In this document: piece by piece, positions 1 to 6,110 of the stretch | How positions within the stretch are numbered: the first letter of the stretch is position 1 | Layout: each line of letters begins with the position of its first letter | Assembly: GCA_002724975.1 (NCBI GenBank) | Contig: PBQF01000035.1 | Coordinates: 1 to 19,387, forward strand | Reading direction: 5' to 3' | Length of the DNA: 19,387 bases | Source: Parcubacteria group bacterium | GTDB taxonomy: Bacteria > Patescibacteriota > Minisyncoccia > Phycocordibacterales > GCA-002724975 | The notes under the pieces: generated by a model | What the model was told of the DNA's origin: nothing | The model's database searches: none | The model's input: the letters and a program-made list of their open reading frames with translations, nothing else | Position numbers and translations under genes: made by a program

Positions 1-837
1 TGCTCCAACACTTACACTCGTATTACATGAGCCAGAACCACCTTCTCCACTACAATTTAGTGTATAAGAACTGTTTGAAGTTAAGTTATTTGTACTTTCA
101 CTGCCACTTGTTCCTTTTGAACCAGACCAGTCACCAGAAGCTGAACATGATGAGGCATTTGTTGAGGACCAACTTAAGGTTGATGAATTATTGTAAGACA
201 CACTCGATGGACTAGCTGTAAGAGAACATGTTGCGGAGGGTACACCTTCACAATGATTCCTACATTCAGTCCATGAAGGCCCGCCAGAACCCCAGTCGCT
301 ACATTCTGCTTGGAAAGTACCATTTGAGGTACACGCTGAACATTGAGGTACGCCATACCACTCGGCTGGATCACATTCTCTAACATTTATCTCAACATTG
401 GGAGTAGAATCTCCAAACCAAGTAACATGTTCACGAAGCATTCGCCATTGGAAATTATATCTGCCAGGAGAAGATGGTGCTGTTGCATCAAAGCGGAACG
501 TGGCAGTTTCTCCAGGACCAATTACTGCAGCTGGAAGGGCAACCCTGCCGTCACGCCAAGTGACATTGTCCTGTGGGTTTTGTGATCCAAGTTTGTATTC
601 TTCTGATCGCACCCAATTCCCCTCAGAATTATTACGCATCACTATGGTGACGCCAAAAGTTTGACCGATAGTTACTGTTGTTCCAAAACTTTGGCTGACA
701 TATACAGACTCATAGGATTCTTGATCAGCCAAAGCTTTATCAATAGTAAGTAAAGAAGCTAAAGTAAAAATTATCAAAAACGCAATAACTAGGGTTAAGC
801 GATTATACTTAAATTTAAACTTTAGAATATTCGTCAT
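1..837 (-). CDS. Secreted protein with NBR1-type FW domain and Ig-like repeat (partial, C-terminus off the left edge)
   Basis: An open frame of 279 codons runs from ATG at 837 to the window edge without a stop. Residues 1-37 form a signal peptide: basic start, hydrophobic stretch about 14-32, and an AxA-type cleavage site (KALA before DQE). Residues about 45-152 match the FW (NBR1 central) Ig-like domain known from eukaryotic NBR1 and from bacterial surface proteins; landmarks are YKLGSQNP (81-88), the RVALP strand, PGRYNFQWRM (124-133) and WFGD near 140. Residues 153-204 are a Cys-rich linker with seven to eight cysteines and Trp residues. Residues about 203-279 are an Ig-like/PKD-like repeat (SLTASPSSVSYNNSSTLSWS onwards) of the sort repeated in Parcubacteria surface proteins, so more copies may lie beyond the edge. 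A structural or adhesion role at the cell surface is inferred; no catalytic domain is visible in this part. Confidence 0.9.
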   Translation of the reverse strand, partial: MTNILKFKFKYNRLTLVIAFLIIFTLASLLTIDKALADQESYESVYVSQSFGTTVTIGQTFGVTIVMRNNSEGNWVRSEEYKLGSQNPQDNVTWRDGRVALPAAVIGPGETATFRFDATAPSSPGRYNFQWRMLREHVTWFGDSTPNVEINVRECDPAEWYGVPQCSACTSNGTFQAECSDWGSGGPSWTECRNHCEGVPSATCSLTASPSSVSYNNSSTLSWSSTNASSCSASGDWSGSKGTSGSESTNNLTSNSSYTLNCSGEGGSGSCNTSVSVGA

Positions 838-920
838 TGTTTAGTCTCAAAATCCATTATCACAATAAATACAATAATTAAAAATACAGTACCTTTAAAC
901 ATAAAATAATAGATGAGTGA

Positions 921-949
921 ATTATATCATTTGTAAAACTTAATATAAG
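921..949 (-). promoter_or_regulatory. Possible promoter of the secreted FW-domain gene
   Basis: On the minus strand CTTATA (949-944) is followed after 17 nt by a perfect TATAAT (926-921). This would give a leader of about 75 nt before the ATG at 837. A second -10-like hexamer, GATAAT (861-856), lies closer to the start, so the true start of transcription is uncertain. The 134-bp gap between prfA and this gene is otherwise AT-rich with no ORF. Confidence 0.4.
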
Positions 950-971
950 TCTGATATCAACACTCGGTAAC

Positions 972-1922
972 TTATTCAGATGAGAGTGTTTTCAAGATTT
1001 CATCAATCCCCCCAGATAAAATCCCCTCAATATTATGCCAAGACTTTTTAATACGGTGGTCTGTTACCCTGTCTTGAGGAAAATTATACGTCCTAATTTT
1101 TTCAGATCTGTCCCCAGTCCCAACTTGGTTCTTTCTTTCGCCTGAAAGTTCCTTATTATGTTTTTCTTCCGCCCTTGCTTCAAGTTTTGCCTGAAGAATA
1201 GACATCGCTTTTTCCCTGTTTTTTTGTTGACTCCGCTCTGCGGTCGAACGAACGTCAACTCCGGTCGGTTTATGAATAATTCTGACAGCCGTTTCAACTT
1301 TATTGACATTCTGGCCTCCGGCCCCACCAGAACGGGAAAATTCTATTTCTAAATCGCTTTCATCTATATCAACACTTTTCTTTTTTCTAATAGGTAAAAT
1401 GGCAATGGTTGCGGTCGAGGTGTGAATCCTGCCCTGCTTTTCTGTCGTTGGGATTCTTTGAACTCTGTGAGCACCAGTTTCAAATCTTAACTTTTCATAA
1501 ACCCCTTCTCCCTTTATTTCAAAAGATGCTTCCTTATACCCTCCCATCGTTCCAGCTGATTCTCCCAACTTTTTAAATTGCCAACCATTCTTTTCTGCAA
1601 AACGCTCATACATTTCGGCCAAATTCCCTGCAAATAAAGAAGCCTCGTCTCCACCAGCTCCAGCACGAACCTCTAAAATGATTTCGTTGGGAAATTCATC
1701 TTCCTTTTCTTCCGTCTTTATTATTTCTTCAATTTGTTTTTGAACAGCTAACTTTTGTTCTTTAATTTGGTTTATTTCTTCTTCTGCCATCTTTTTCATT
1801 TCTTTATCATCTCCAAGTAAATCTAAAACCCCCTTTTCCTGATTTAAGAGACGCTCATATTCACCAGCCAAAAAATTCGTTCTGGGGTTTTTCTTTAATT
1901 CACTTATATTTATCTCTTCCAT
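972..1922 (-). CDS. prfA: Peptide chain release factor 1 (RF1)
   Basis: Recognises UAA and UAG in the ribosomal A site and triggers peptidyl-tRNA hydrolysis. The GGQ motif is at residues 202-204 within RSGGAGGQNVNK. The stop-codon reading motif is PTT (158-160), fitting the PxT tripeptide of RF1 rather than the SPF of RF2. The PCRF domain carries VRAGAGGDEASLF (85-97). At 316 aa it is about 40 residues shorter than Escherichia coli RF1, the shortening being N-terminal; the first residues (MEEINISELK) look like a natural start and a -10-like hexamer sits 6 nt upstream. The next gene upstream is rpmE, a common bacterial pairing, but the usual partner prmC is not next door. Confidence 0.97.
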   Translation of the reverse strand: MEEINISELKKNPRTNFLAGEYERLLNQEKGVLDLLGDDKEMKKMAEEEINQIKEQKLAVQKQIEEIIKTEEKEDEFPNEIILEVRAGAGGDEASLFAGNLAEMYERFAEKNGWQFKKLGESAGTMGGYKEASFEIKGEGVYEKLRFETGAHRVQRIPTTEKQGRIHTSTATIAILPIRKKKSVDIDESDLEIEFSRSGGAGGQNVNKVETAVRIIHKPTGVDVRSTAERSQQKNREKAMSILQAKLEARAEEKHNKELSGERKNQVGTGDRSEKIRTYNFPQDRVTDHRIKKSWHNIEGILSGGIDEILKTLSSE

Positions 1923-1928
1923 AATTCT

Positions 1929-1934
1929 ATATTA
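1929..1934 (-). promoter_or_regulatory. -10-like hexamer upstream of prfA
   Basis: TAATAT on the minus strand ends 6 nt before the prfA ATG. Transcription starting 6-8 nt downstream would begin at or near the start codon, so the mRNA would be leaderless. No convincing -35 box and no Shine-Dalgarno sequence are visible. Just upstream (about 1953-1965) is a short inverted repeat, AAGACC-A-GGTCTT, on the + strand. Confidence 0.4.
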
Positions 1935-1979
1935 ACAAAAACCCGCCTTAAAAAGACCAGGTCTTGTGATTAAAGTTAG

Positions 1980-2294
1980 TTATTTCTTGGATTCTCTTTT
2001 GGTTTTTTTCTCGGCCTTCTTTTCTGCCTTACTTTTTACTCCTTTCTGTTGGGCCGCCCTTCTAGCCTTGAACTTTTCAACTCTTCCAGCAGTATCCACA
2101 ACTGTATCCTTGCCTGTGTAGAATGGGTGAGAGGCACTTGAAATTTCAATCTCTTTCAATGGATATTCTTTGCCATCTTTCCATTTATCAGTCTTATCAG
2201 TTTCAGCTGTTGAACTAATAAGAAACCTCTCACCTGAAGAGGTGTCTAAAAATATAACTTGTCTGTAATTTTCTGGATGAATATCCTTTTTCAT
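1980..2294 (-). CDS. rpmE: 50S ribosomal protein L31, type B
   Basis: The start MKKDIHPE and the block SSASHPFYTGKDTVVDTAGRVEKF are characteristic of L31. The zinc-binding cysteines of type A are absent and the longer middle segment (EWxDGKEYPL-like) is present, so this is the zinc-independent type B. L31 sits at the central protuberance, bridging 50S and 30S. The protein is 104 aa, longer than the usual 80-90 aa, because of a lysine-rich C-terminal tail after about residue 80, probably an rRNA-binding extension. It lies 57 nt upstream of prfA on the same strand. Confidence 0.93.
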   Translation of the reverse strand: MKKDIHPENYRQVIFLDTSSGERFLISSTAETDKTDKWKDGKEYPLKEIEISSASHPFYTGKDTVVDTAGRVEKFKARRAAQQKGVKSKAEKKAEKKTKRESKK

Positions 2295-2303
2295 TGCGTT
2301 AGC

Positions 2304-2330
2304 ATACTACCAAAATACCCCCCAATTGCA
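2304..2330 (-). promoter_or_regulatory. Putative rpmE promoter
   Basis: On the minus strand TTGCAA is followed after 16 nt by TAGTAT (2309-2304), which ends 9 nt before the rpmE ATG, leaving almost no leader. The -35 and spacer lie in the loop of an inverted repeat with 9-bp arms, ACCAAAATA (2309-2317) and TATTTTGGT (2339-2347). Confidence 0.4.
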
Positions 2331-2359
2331 ACACAGATTATTTTGGTTTATCTAGATAA
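2309..2359. repeat. Inverted repeats overlapping the rpmE promoter
   Basis: Two elements are adjacent. The first has perfect 9-bp arms ACCAAAATA (2309-2317) and TATTTTGGT (2339-2347) separated by 21 nt. The second is a perfect 12-bp palindrome TTATCTAGATAA at 2348-2359. Both lie between the transglycosylase stop and rpmE, over or just upstream of the proposed promoter, so they could be an operator or an RNA hairpin. There is no U-tract supporting a terminator. Confidence 0.4.
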
Positions 2360-2405
2360 TATTAACCCTATAGACGATATACCGTATATTTTGATAATAA
2401 CTCTG

Positions 2406-3797
2406 TTAACTATTTTTTAGAATATCAATCTGCTTTTGGTAAAAGGTGGCTAATTCCATAACATCATCCCCATAAAAAGCGTATGCCGACTTTGTAGCAT
2501 TAGCCCAACCAGCAAAATACCGAAGGGCTGCTAATCTTTCAGCCTGATAAGTCCCCTTTGAAGCTCCATTATCATCAAGCAAGTCAGCGGCCGCCATAAT
2601 AGCATCTTGCGGTTCCCATGGATTTGCTGGTCTGTTCTCACCAATCAATCTTCTAATCCTGTCCTTGCTGACATTGTAACTCCAGGTTCCGGTATATCCC
2701 TTACCCCATCGACAGCTTCCCGTTAATGAATTTACATAACCTGCAAAGCAAGCCCAGGTTGAAGGAATAAATTGAGCTGGACCCATGGCCCCACCCCAGC
2801 CATACCAAGGCTTTCTAGAAACTGGCAAATCATCTGGATTAAATCCTAGAGTATCTGCTACAACCGCGAAGACTGGCCTGTCTCTATTGGGGTGCATGTC
2901 TGTTCTCCAAGTTCCGGTTCCAACATTTTCTCCCAGATTTGATTCTTCAGCTAAAATTCCCAAAATAAACGCCGCCCTGACCCCAGTTCGCGCTTCAGCC
3001 TGTTCAGCTAAGGCCAATGCTTTTCCAAACGGAATAGCTCCAGTGTCGCGAAGTACAAAGAGTTCCGCTCTTATCTCTTGAGCTGTTTTTTCTTTGTTGT
3101 TTATAATATTTTGATAAACAGCCTCCTGTCCTTTTGTAATATCAAGAATTTCTTTTCTTTCGGTTTTTTGTTCTTCAATCCTTCTTTGTTGCAAAACTTG
3201 AATTTGTCTTAAGTCCTGCTCCTCTGCCTTCTTTCCTTCGAGCGATACCTTCTCAACCTCTGTATAATTTTTTATACCTGCAATTTCAACAAATGACTCT
3301 TGAAGAGCGAGTTTCACCGAATTAAATGAATCAACATCTTCAAAAAAATCTGAGAGATTCTTATTATCTAAAATGACTTCAACTAATGAGAAATTGTCTA
3401 TTTCATTAGTTCGTCTTAAAATCTGAGCCAGTGATTTCTTTTCTCTCTTAACCTTTAAATCAAGTTCGGTTATGGTTTGCTCTTTTCCTCCAATATCTCT
3501 TGAAAGTGCCCGGATATTTAAGTCAGTCTTTCTAACGTCAAGTTCTGTTTTGTCAATTTTAGCATCAAAGATTGCAACATCTCTTTCAAGAGAAACCCTC
3601 TCTTTCTGCTTGCTTTCCAAAAAAACTCTTTGTTCTTCGATCTCTTTCTCAATCTCCGCAAGTTCTTGTTGAAGTTCAGCTCTTCTACCCGAAATATTAG
3701 TGCTGGCTTGTGCAAATACTAAAGTCGCAATAGACATTGCCAAAACAAACAACAGGAAAAAAATAAAAAGAAATTTAAAACTCTCTTTAAAAGTCAT
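2406..3797 (-). CDS. Coiled-coil lytic transglycosylase (SLT/MltB-like), secreted or membrane-anchored
   Basis: 463 aa. Residues about 8-30 are a hydrophobic signal/anchor ending AQA. Residues about 35-250 are heptad-rich, charged coiled coil resembling the N-terminal region of EnvC/CwlO/PcsB-type peptidoglycan hydrolases, including the block LVEVILDNKNLSDFFEDVDS (138-157). Residues about 255-460 are a lytic transglycosylase domain: the catalytic Glu is most likely 285 in ILAEESNLGE, followed by GAMGPAQFIPSTW (336-348) and an AALRYFAG segment near the end. Such enzymes cleave the MurNAc-GlcNAc bond of peptidoglycan to form 1,6-anhydroMurNAc. The coiled coil suggests regulation by an envelope partner such as an FtsEX-like complex; that is inference, as no ftsE/ftsX is present here. 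The lytic transglycosylase call is secure; the exact subfamily is not. Confidence 0.88.
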   Translation of the reverse strand: MTFKESFKFLFIFFLLFVLAMSIATLVFAQASTNISGRRAELQQELAEIEKEIEEQRVFLESKQKERVSLERDVAIFDAKIDKTELDVRKTDLNIRALSRDIGGKEQTITELDLKVKREKKSLAQILRRTNEIDNFSLVEVILDNKNLSDFFEDVDSFNSVKLALQESFVEIAGIKNYTEVEKVSLEGKKAEEQDLRQIQVLQQRRIEEQKTERKEILDITKGQEAVYQNIINNKEKTAQEIRAELFVLRDTGAIPFGKALALAEQAEARTGVRAAFILGILAEESNLGENVGTGTWRTDMHPNRDRPVFAVVADTLGFNPDDLPVSRKPWYGWGGAMGPAQFIPSTWACFAGYVNSLTGSCRWGKGYTGTWSYNVSKDRIRRLIGENRPANPWEPQDAIMAAADLLDDNGASKGTYQAERLAALRYFAGWANATKSAYAFYGDDVMELATFYQKQIDILKNS

Positions 3798-3803
3798 CTG
3801 TTA

Positions 3804-3809
3804 ATTTTA
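3804..3809 (-). promoter_or_regulatory. -10-like hexamer upstream of the transglycosylase gene
   Basis: TAAAAT on the minus strand ends exactly 6 nt before the ATG (TAAAAT-TAACAG-ATG). A weak -35-like TTATTC lies 17 nt further upstream. This predicts a leaderless transcript; there is no Shine-Dalgarno sequence. Confidence 0.42.
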
Positions 3810-3832
3810 TCAAATTTATAAGAATAGAATAA

Positions 3833-4513
3833 TTACTCTTCCTTTTTCTCTTCGGTCGGAGTTTCGGTTACACCTTCCGCTGGAGTTTCGGGTTCTCCTT
3901 CTTTGCTCTCACCTTCCACTTCAATTGATTCCATATCTGGCTCCTCTGTAGGAGTTTCCGGTTCTTCTTCTCTTGCTTCATTAACAGAAATAACTACCTC
4001 TTCTGGCTCTGCTGTTGATTCTACTCCCTCTGGTAATTTCAGGTCCTTAATTAAAATCTGGCTTTCCAAATCAATAAGTGTGATTACATCAACTTCAATA
4101 TATTGTGGCAAATTTGCTGGAAGAGATTCTACTTCAATTTCGTGAAGAGCTTTTGCCAAGACAAATCCGGCTTTTTCTGCAGGAGCTTCACCAATGAATT
4201 CCAACGGAACATCAACTGTAAGCTTTCTGTCCTTTTCAATTACATAAAAATCAATGTGGAGAGGTCTATCAGTTACAGGATGAATTTGGACATCGTGAAT
4301 AATAGCATCTATGTCCCTGCTAGCACCGTGAAGAGAGATAATCGTAGACTCTCCTGCCTCACCCCAAACTTTTTGAAAATCCTTCTCTAAAACGGAAATA
4401 GGGGTTGATTCTTCTTTTCTACCATAAAAAACCGCCGGAATCTTACCACCCTCGCGGAGAGTTTTAATCCCGTTTTTCTCTCGCTTCTCTACGTTTAAAG
4501 TCATTTTTTCCAT
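3833..4513 (-). CDS. rplY: 50S ribosomal protein L25 / general stress protein Ctc
   Basis: 226 aa of the long CTC/TL5 form. The N-terminal L25 domain (about 1-93), which binds 5S rRNA, has LREGGKIPAVFYGRKEEST and a DVQIHPVTDRPLHIDFYVI segment. The C-terminal TL5 domain (about 94-180) has VDVPLEFIGEAPAEKAGFVL and VESLPANLPQYIEVDVI. Residues about 180-226 are a low-complexity acidic tail rich in E, P and T (repeats like EPETP). The start is ATG at 4513; a second in-frame ATG three codons on is equally possible because neither has a Shine-Dalgarno sequence. It is preceded by a promoter and by the terminator of the small upstream gene, so it is an independent unit. Confidence 0.95.
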   Translation of the reverse strand: MEKMTLNVEKREKNGIKTLREGGKIPAVFYGRKEESTPISVLEKDFQKVWGEAGESTIISLHGASRDIDAIIHDVQIHPVTDRPLHIDFYVIEKDRKLTVDVPLEFIGEAPAEKAGFVLAKALHEIEVESLPANLPQYIEVDVITLIDLESQILIKDLKLPEGVESTAEPEEVVISVNEAREEEPETPTEEPDMESIEVEGESKEGEPETPAEGVTETPTEEKKEE

Positions 4514-4522
4514 GAGCAGTAA

Positions 4523-4550
4523 ATGTTAGCAAATAAAAATGTTTTTTCAA
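4523..4550 (-). promoter_or_regulatory. Promoter of the L25 gene
   Basis: On the minus strand TTGAAA (4550-4545) is followed after 16 nt by TAACAT (4528-4523). The -10 ends 9 nt before the ATG at 4513, so only 1-3 nt of leader is expected. It sits right after the terminator of the upstream small gene. Confidence 0.55.
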
Positions 4551-4551
4551 G

Positions 4552-4599
4552 TACAAAAAACAAGAGAGGGTCCCTGGGTCTTGCGACCTTGGAACCCTC
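4552..4599 (-). terminator. Strong intrinsic terminator of the 72-aa small gene (and of fba read-through)
   Basis: On the minus strand a hairpin spans 4599-4566. The outer stem pairs GAGGGTTCC with GGGACCCTC (9 bp, one G-U pair), followed by a small internal loop, then a GGTC/GACC inner stem capped by a GCAA (GNRA) tetraloop. It is followed by a U-rich run ending in TTGTTTTTTG. The hairpin begins just after the TGA stop of the 72-aa ORF. Confidence 0.88.
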
Positions 4600-4600
4600 G

Positions 4601-4819
4601 TCAGGGATACCTCCTCCGAATCTCAGCGACCGAGAACCAAAGGAGCTGGGCAGTGAAGAGTGAGAGTCTCACCAGCCCGACGAACAACGGCCACATGGCA
4701 TCAAACGGCTTAGCCCTGAAGGCCAGACCGAGCCCTCGGCCGAGCGGTTTCCGGACTGGTTTCCATGCGTTTCGGACATTCCGCCGAAAATGATGGAGAG
4801 AACACCAAAATGCTCCCAT
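4601..4819 (-). CDS. Small orphan GC-rich gene: basic, single-helix hydrophobic protein, function unknown
   Basis: 72 aa; I recognise no family. The case for a real gene is its expression cassette: a consensus promoter, an AAGGAGGTGA Shine-Dalgarno sequence with 6 nt between GGAGG and the ATG, and a hairpin terminator right after the TGA. Residues 1-40 are strongly basic and aromatic (HHFRRNVRNAWKPVRKPLGR). Residues about 42-65 are hydrophobic (MWPLFVGLVRLSLFTAQLLWFS) and could be one membrane helix or an amphipathic helix, followed by RRRYP. GC content and GC-ending codons are clearly higher than in the AT-rich neighbours, which suggests transfer, special selection, or an overlapping RNA function. 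The gene starts 38 nt after fba on the same strand, so fba transcripts should also cover it. An alternative is a structured RNA that happens to contain an ORF. Confidence 0.62.
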   Translation of the reverse strand: MGAFWCSLHHFRRNVRNAWKPVRKPLGRGLGLAFRAKPFDAMWPLFVGLVRLSLFTAQLLWFSVAEIRRRYP

Positions 4820-4822
4820 GCT

Positions 4823-4832
4823 TCACCTCCTT
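4823..4832 (-). promoter_or_regulatory. Near-perfect Shine-Dalgarno sequence of the 72-aa gene
   Basis: AAGGAGGTGA on the minus strand complements almost the whole anti-Shine-Dalgarno end of 16S rRNA. It fixes the start at the ATG at 4819. It stands out because most genes in this window have no visible Shine-Dalgarno sequence. Confidence 0.85.
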
Positions 4833-4837
4833 TCTTA

Positions 4838-4866
4838 ATTGTATAATATTTTAAAGCTTATGTCAA
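4838..4866 (-). promoter_or_regulatory. Consensus sigma70-type promoter inside the 3' end of fba, driving the 72-aa gene
   Basis: A perfect -35 TTGACA (4866-4861) is formed by the last two sense codons of fba (Leu-Thr). After a 17-nt spacer comes the -10 TACAAT (4843-4838). The predicted start near 4831 leaves a leader of about a dozen bases consisting of little more than the Shine-Dalgarno sequence. This is the best promoter match in the window. Confidence 0.75.
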
Positions 4867-5730
4867 GAAGTTAAATAACCTTAAGTATCTTTCTACCACT
4901 TCTTCCATATTCTCAACTCCCTCTTTCATAAACCTGTATGGAGCAATATCATCAGGATTTTGTTCTAATGCTTCTTCTATACCTTCTTTATACGCAACTC
5001 TAATAGCTGTATTTATATGAACAATTGAAATACCAGCCTTGATGGCTTTTTGAAAATCTTCATAACTAATTCCAGAACCACCATGAAGAACAAGAGGTAC
5101 TCCTGCTGTTTCTCGAATAGCTTTTATTCTCTCAATATCTAATGCCGGATTTGCTGCATTCTTAAGCATGCCGTGCAAATTTCCAACTGCTGGAGCTAAT
5201 AGGTCTACTCCGGTTTCATCCACAAACTTTTTGGCGTCTTCTGGTTTTACTAATTTATCTTCGGTAATTTCAGCACCTTCGGGTACTTCATCTAGAAGTT
5301 TTGATGAAGTCCCTATATAACCAAGCTCTGCCTCCACTAGAATATCCTTACCAGAACTCCTTGCGTACTCAACTGATTTTTTAGCTAGCTTCACATTCTC
5401 CTCTGCCGAAACTTTTGTACCATCAAAAATAACTGCGTCGAAGCCTGCATCAATCACTTCTTTTACTCTTTCAAACGAATAAGTATGATCGGCATTTAAA
5501 TAGATTGGGTAACCGTGTTCCTTCTTCAGACTATCAATTAACGCCCTGACTTGATTAACTCCGATAAAATCCCTTTCACCTTCAGAAACACCGATGATTA
5601 CAGGCACATTCAACTTTTTAGCAGCATTAAAAATGGCATGAACCGCCTCGCTATCTGATACATTAAAATGTCCTATGGCTACGCCCTTTTCTTCTGCTTC
5701 CTTAATTGCTTCTCTCAAGCTTTCCACCAC
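4858..5730 (-). CDS. fba: Class II fructose-bisphosphate aldolase
   Basis: Reversible aldol cleavage of fructose 1,6-bisphosphate to DHAP and glyceraldehyde 3-phosphate; zinc-dependent, cytosolic. The 290-aa TIM barrel has the class II signature residues: ADH (80-82; catalytic Asp 81 and zinc ligand His 82), VEAELGYIG (132-140), GNLHG (183-187; zinc ligand His 186) and LHGGSG (215-220; zinc ligand His 216). A tagatose-bisphosphate aldolase of the same family cannot be excluded. It starts with GTG followed by a second GTG and has no Shine-Dalgarno sequence; a -10-like TACAAT lies at 5759-5754. It is flanked by two small GC-rich genes: one divergent upstream, one co-directional downstream. The nearby gap, rpe, tkt and sugar kinase genes point to glycolysis/pentose-phosphate function. 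Confidence 0.93.
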   Translation of the reverse strand: MVESLREAIKEAEEKGVAIGHFNVSDSEAVHAIFNAAKKLNVPVIIGVSEGERDFIGVNQVRALIDSLKKEHGYPIYLNADHTYSFERVKEVIDAGFDAVIFDGTKVSAEENVKLAKKSVEYARSSGKDILVEAELGYIGTSSKLLDEVPEGAEITEDKLVKPEDAKKFVDETGVDLLAPAVGNLHGMLKNAANPALDIERIKAIRETAGVPLVLHGGSGISYEDFQKAIKAGISIVHINTAIRVAYKEGIEEALEQNPDDIAPYRFMKEGVENMEEVVERYLRLFNFLT

Positions 5731-5784
5731 ACTATTGCTATTTATTTAGAATTATTGTATCACATAATAAGGAAAACTCTGAGG

Positions 5785-5793
5785 AAGGAGGAG
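5785..5793 (+). promoter_or_regulatory. Strong Shine-Dalgarno sequence of the 77-aa gene
   Basis: AAGGAGGAGGACAA precedes the ATG at 5799, giving a purine-rich GGAGGAGG at normal spacing. The promoter upstream is less clear: TTGCTA (5735-5740) with TATCAC 17 nt on, or CATAAT at 5763-5768. It must overlap the divergent fba promoter region. Confidence 0.8.
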
Positions 5794-5798
5794 GACAA

Positions 5799-6032
5799 AT
5801 GAAAACTGCTGGTGGTAGATCAGTCGTTCGCGGCGATCGGCTATATCAGGTGTATAGCCGAACTCTGGCAAAGTTGCCATATTTCGTCTTCGTCCAAAGA
5901 GTGGATGAGGAGAAGCACGGGGTTGTCCTCGGTGAAAAATTGGAAGGGCCGCCAATCTGTAACTTTGACGGCTCCCCTCGTCTGTTCAACCCGGAATGCT
6001 TCACGTTTGGCCAGAAGGAGGTCAAACACTGA
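5799..6032 (+). CDS. Small orphan GC-rich gene, 77 aa, function unknown
   Basis: The start is ATG at 5799, placed by the strong GGAGGAGG Shine-Dalgarno sequence just upstream; a longer frame opening at 5706 would cross the fba start region and is not favoured. The stop TGA is at 6030-6032, followed by a strong terminator. I recognise no family. The middle part (GDRLYQVYSRTLAKLPYFVF then VQRVDEEKHGVVLGEKLEG) looks beta-rich and could form a small barrel of SH3/KOW type, but that is only a guess from the pattern. Two cysteines (CNF, ECF) are in the C-terminal third. No signal peptide or membrane helix is seen, so it is probably cytosolic. GC and GC-ending codons are far above the neighbours, as in the 72-aa gene on the other side of fba. 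It is divergent from fba and is a single-gene unit. Confidence 0.66.
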   Translation: MKTAGGRSVVRGDRLYQVYSRTLAKLPYFVFVQRVDEEKHGVVLGEKLEGPPICNFDGSPRLFNPECFTFGQKEVKH

Positions 6033-6045
6033 AGTATGGAGTGCC

Positions 6046-6090
6046 GAAGGGTGGCGCGCGATTCATTGCGCGTCGCCCTCGTTGTTTTTT
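6046..6090 (+). terminator. Strong intrinsic terminator of the 77-aa gene
   Basis: The hairpin arms are 6048-6061 and 6066-6079. They form about 14 bp, mostly G-C with three G-U pairs, around a TTCA loop, followed by CGTTGTTTTTT. It starts 15 nt after the TGA. The -10 region of the following kinase gene begins right at its U-tract. Confidence 0.88.
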
Positions 6091-6094
6091 ATGA

Positions 6095-6100
6095 TAAAAT
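6095..6100 (+). promoter_or_regulatory. -10-like hexamer of the PfkB-family kinase gene
   Basis: TAAAAT ends 10 nt before ATG 6111. An overlapping TATGAT (6090-6095) with TTGCGC 18 nt upstream is an alternative. Either gives a leaderless or very short-leader mRNA, and the promoter overlaps the upstream terminator. Confidence 0.42.
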
Positions 6101-6110
6101 TTATAGTGTT

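Noticed and set aside
174..386. 70-aa minus-strand ORF near the left edge
   Set aside because: It is an out-of-frame shadow of the 279-codon partial secreted protein, whose frame shows a signal peptide and a recognisable FW domain.
4552..4835. Known structured RNA (RNase P RNA, tmRNA, 6S, SRP RNA) in the GC-rich block
   Set aside because: None of the conserved sequence signatures of these RNAs could be found on either strand, while the SD-ORF-terminator layout fits a gene. An unknown RNA function is not excluded.
5706..5798. Longer start for the 77-aa gene
   Set aside because: The strong SD points to ATG 5799, and the extension would cross the fba start and promoter region.
6036..6110. Longer start for the PfkB-family kinase
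   Set aside because: The extension lies in the terminator of the preceding gene and its translation has no kinase similarity; ATG 6111 sits right after a -10 element.
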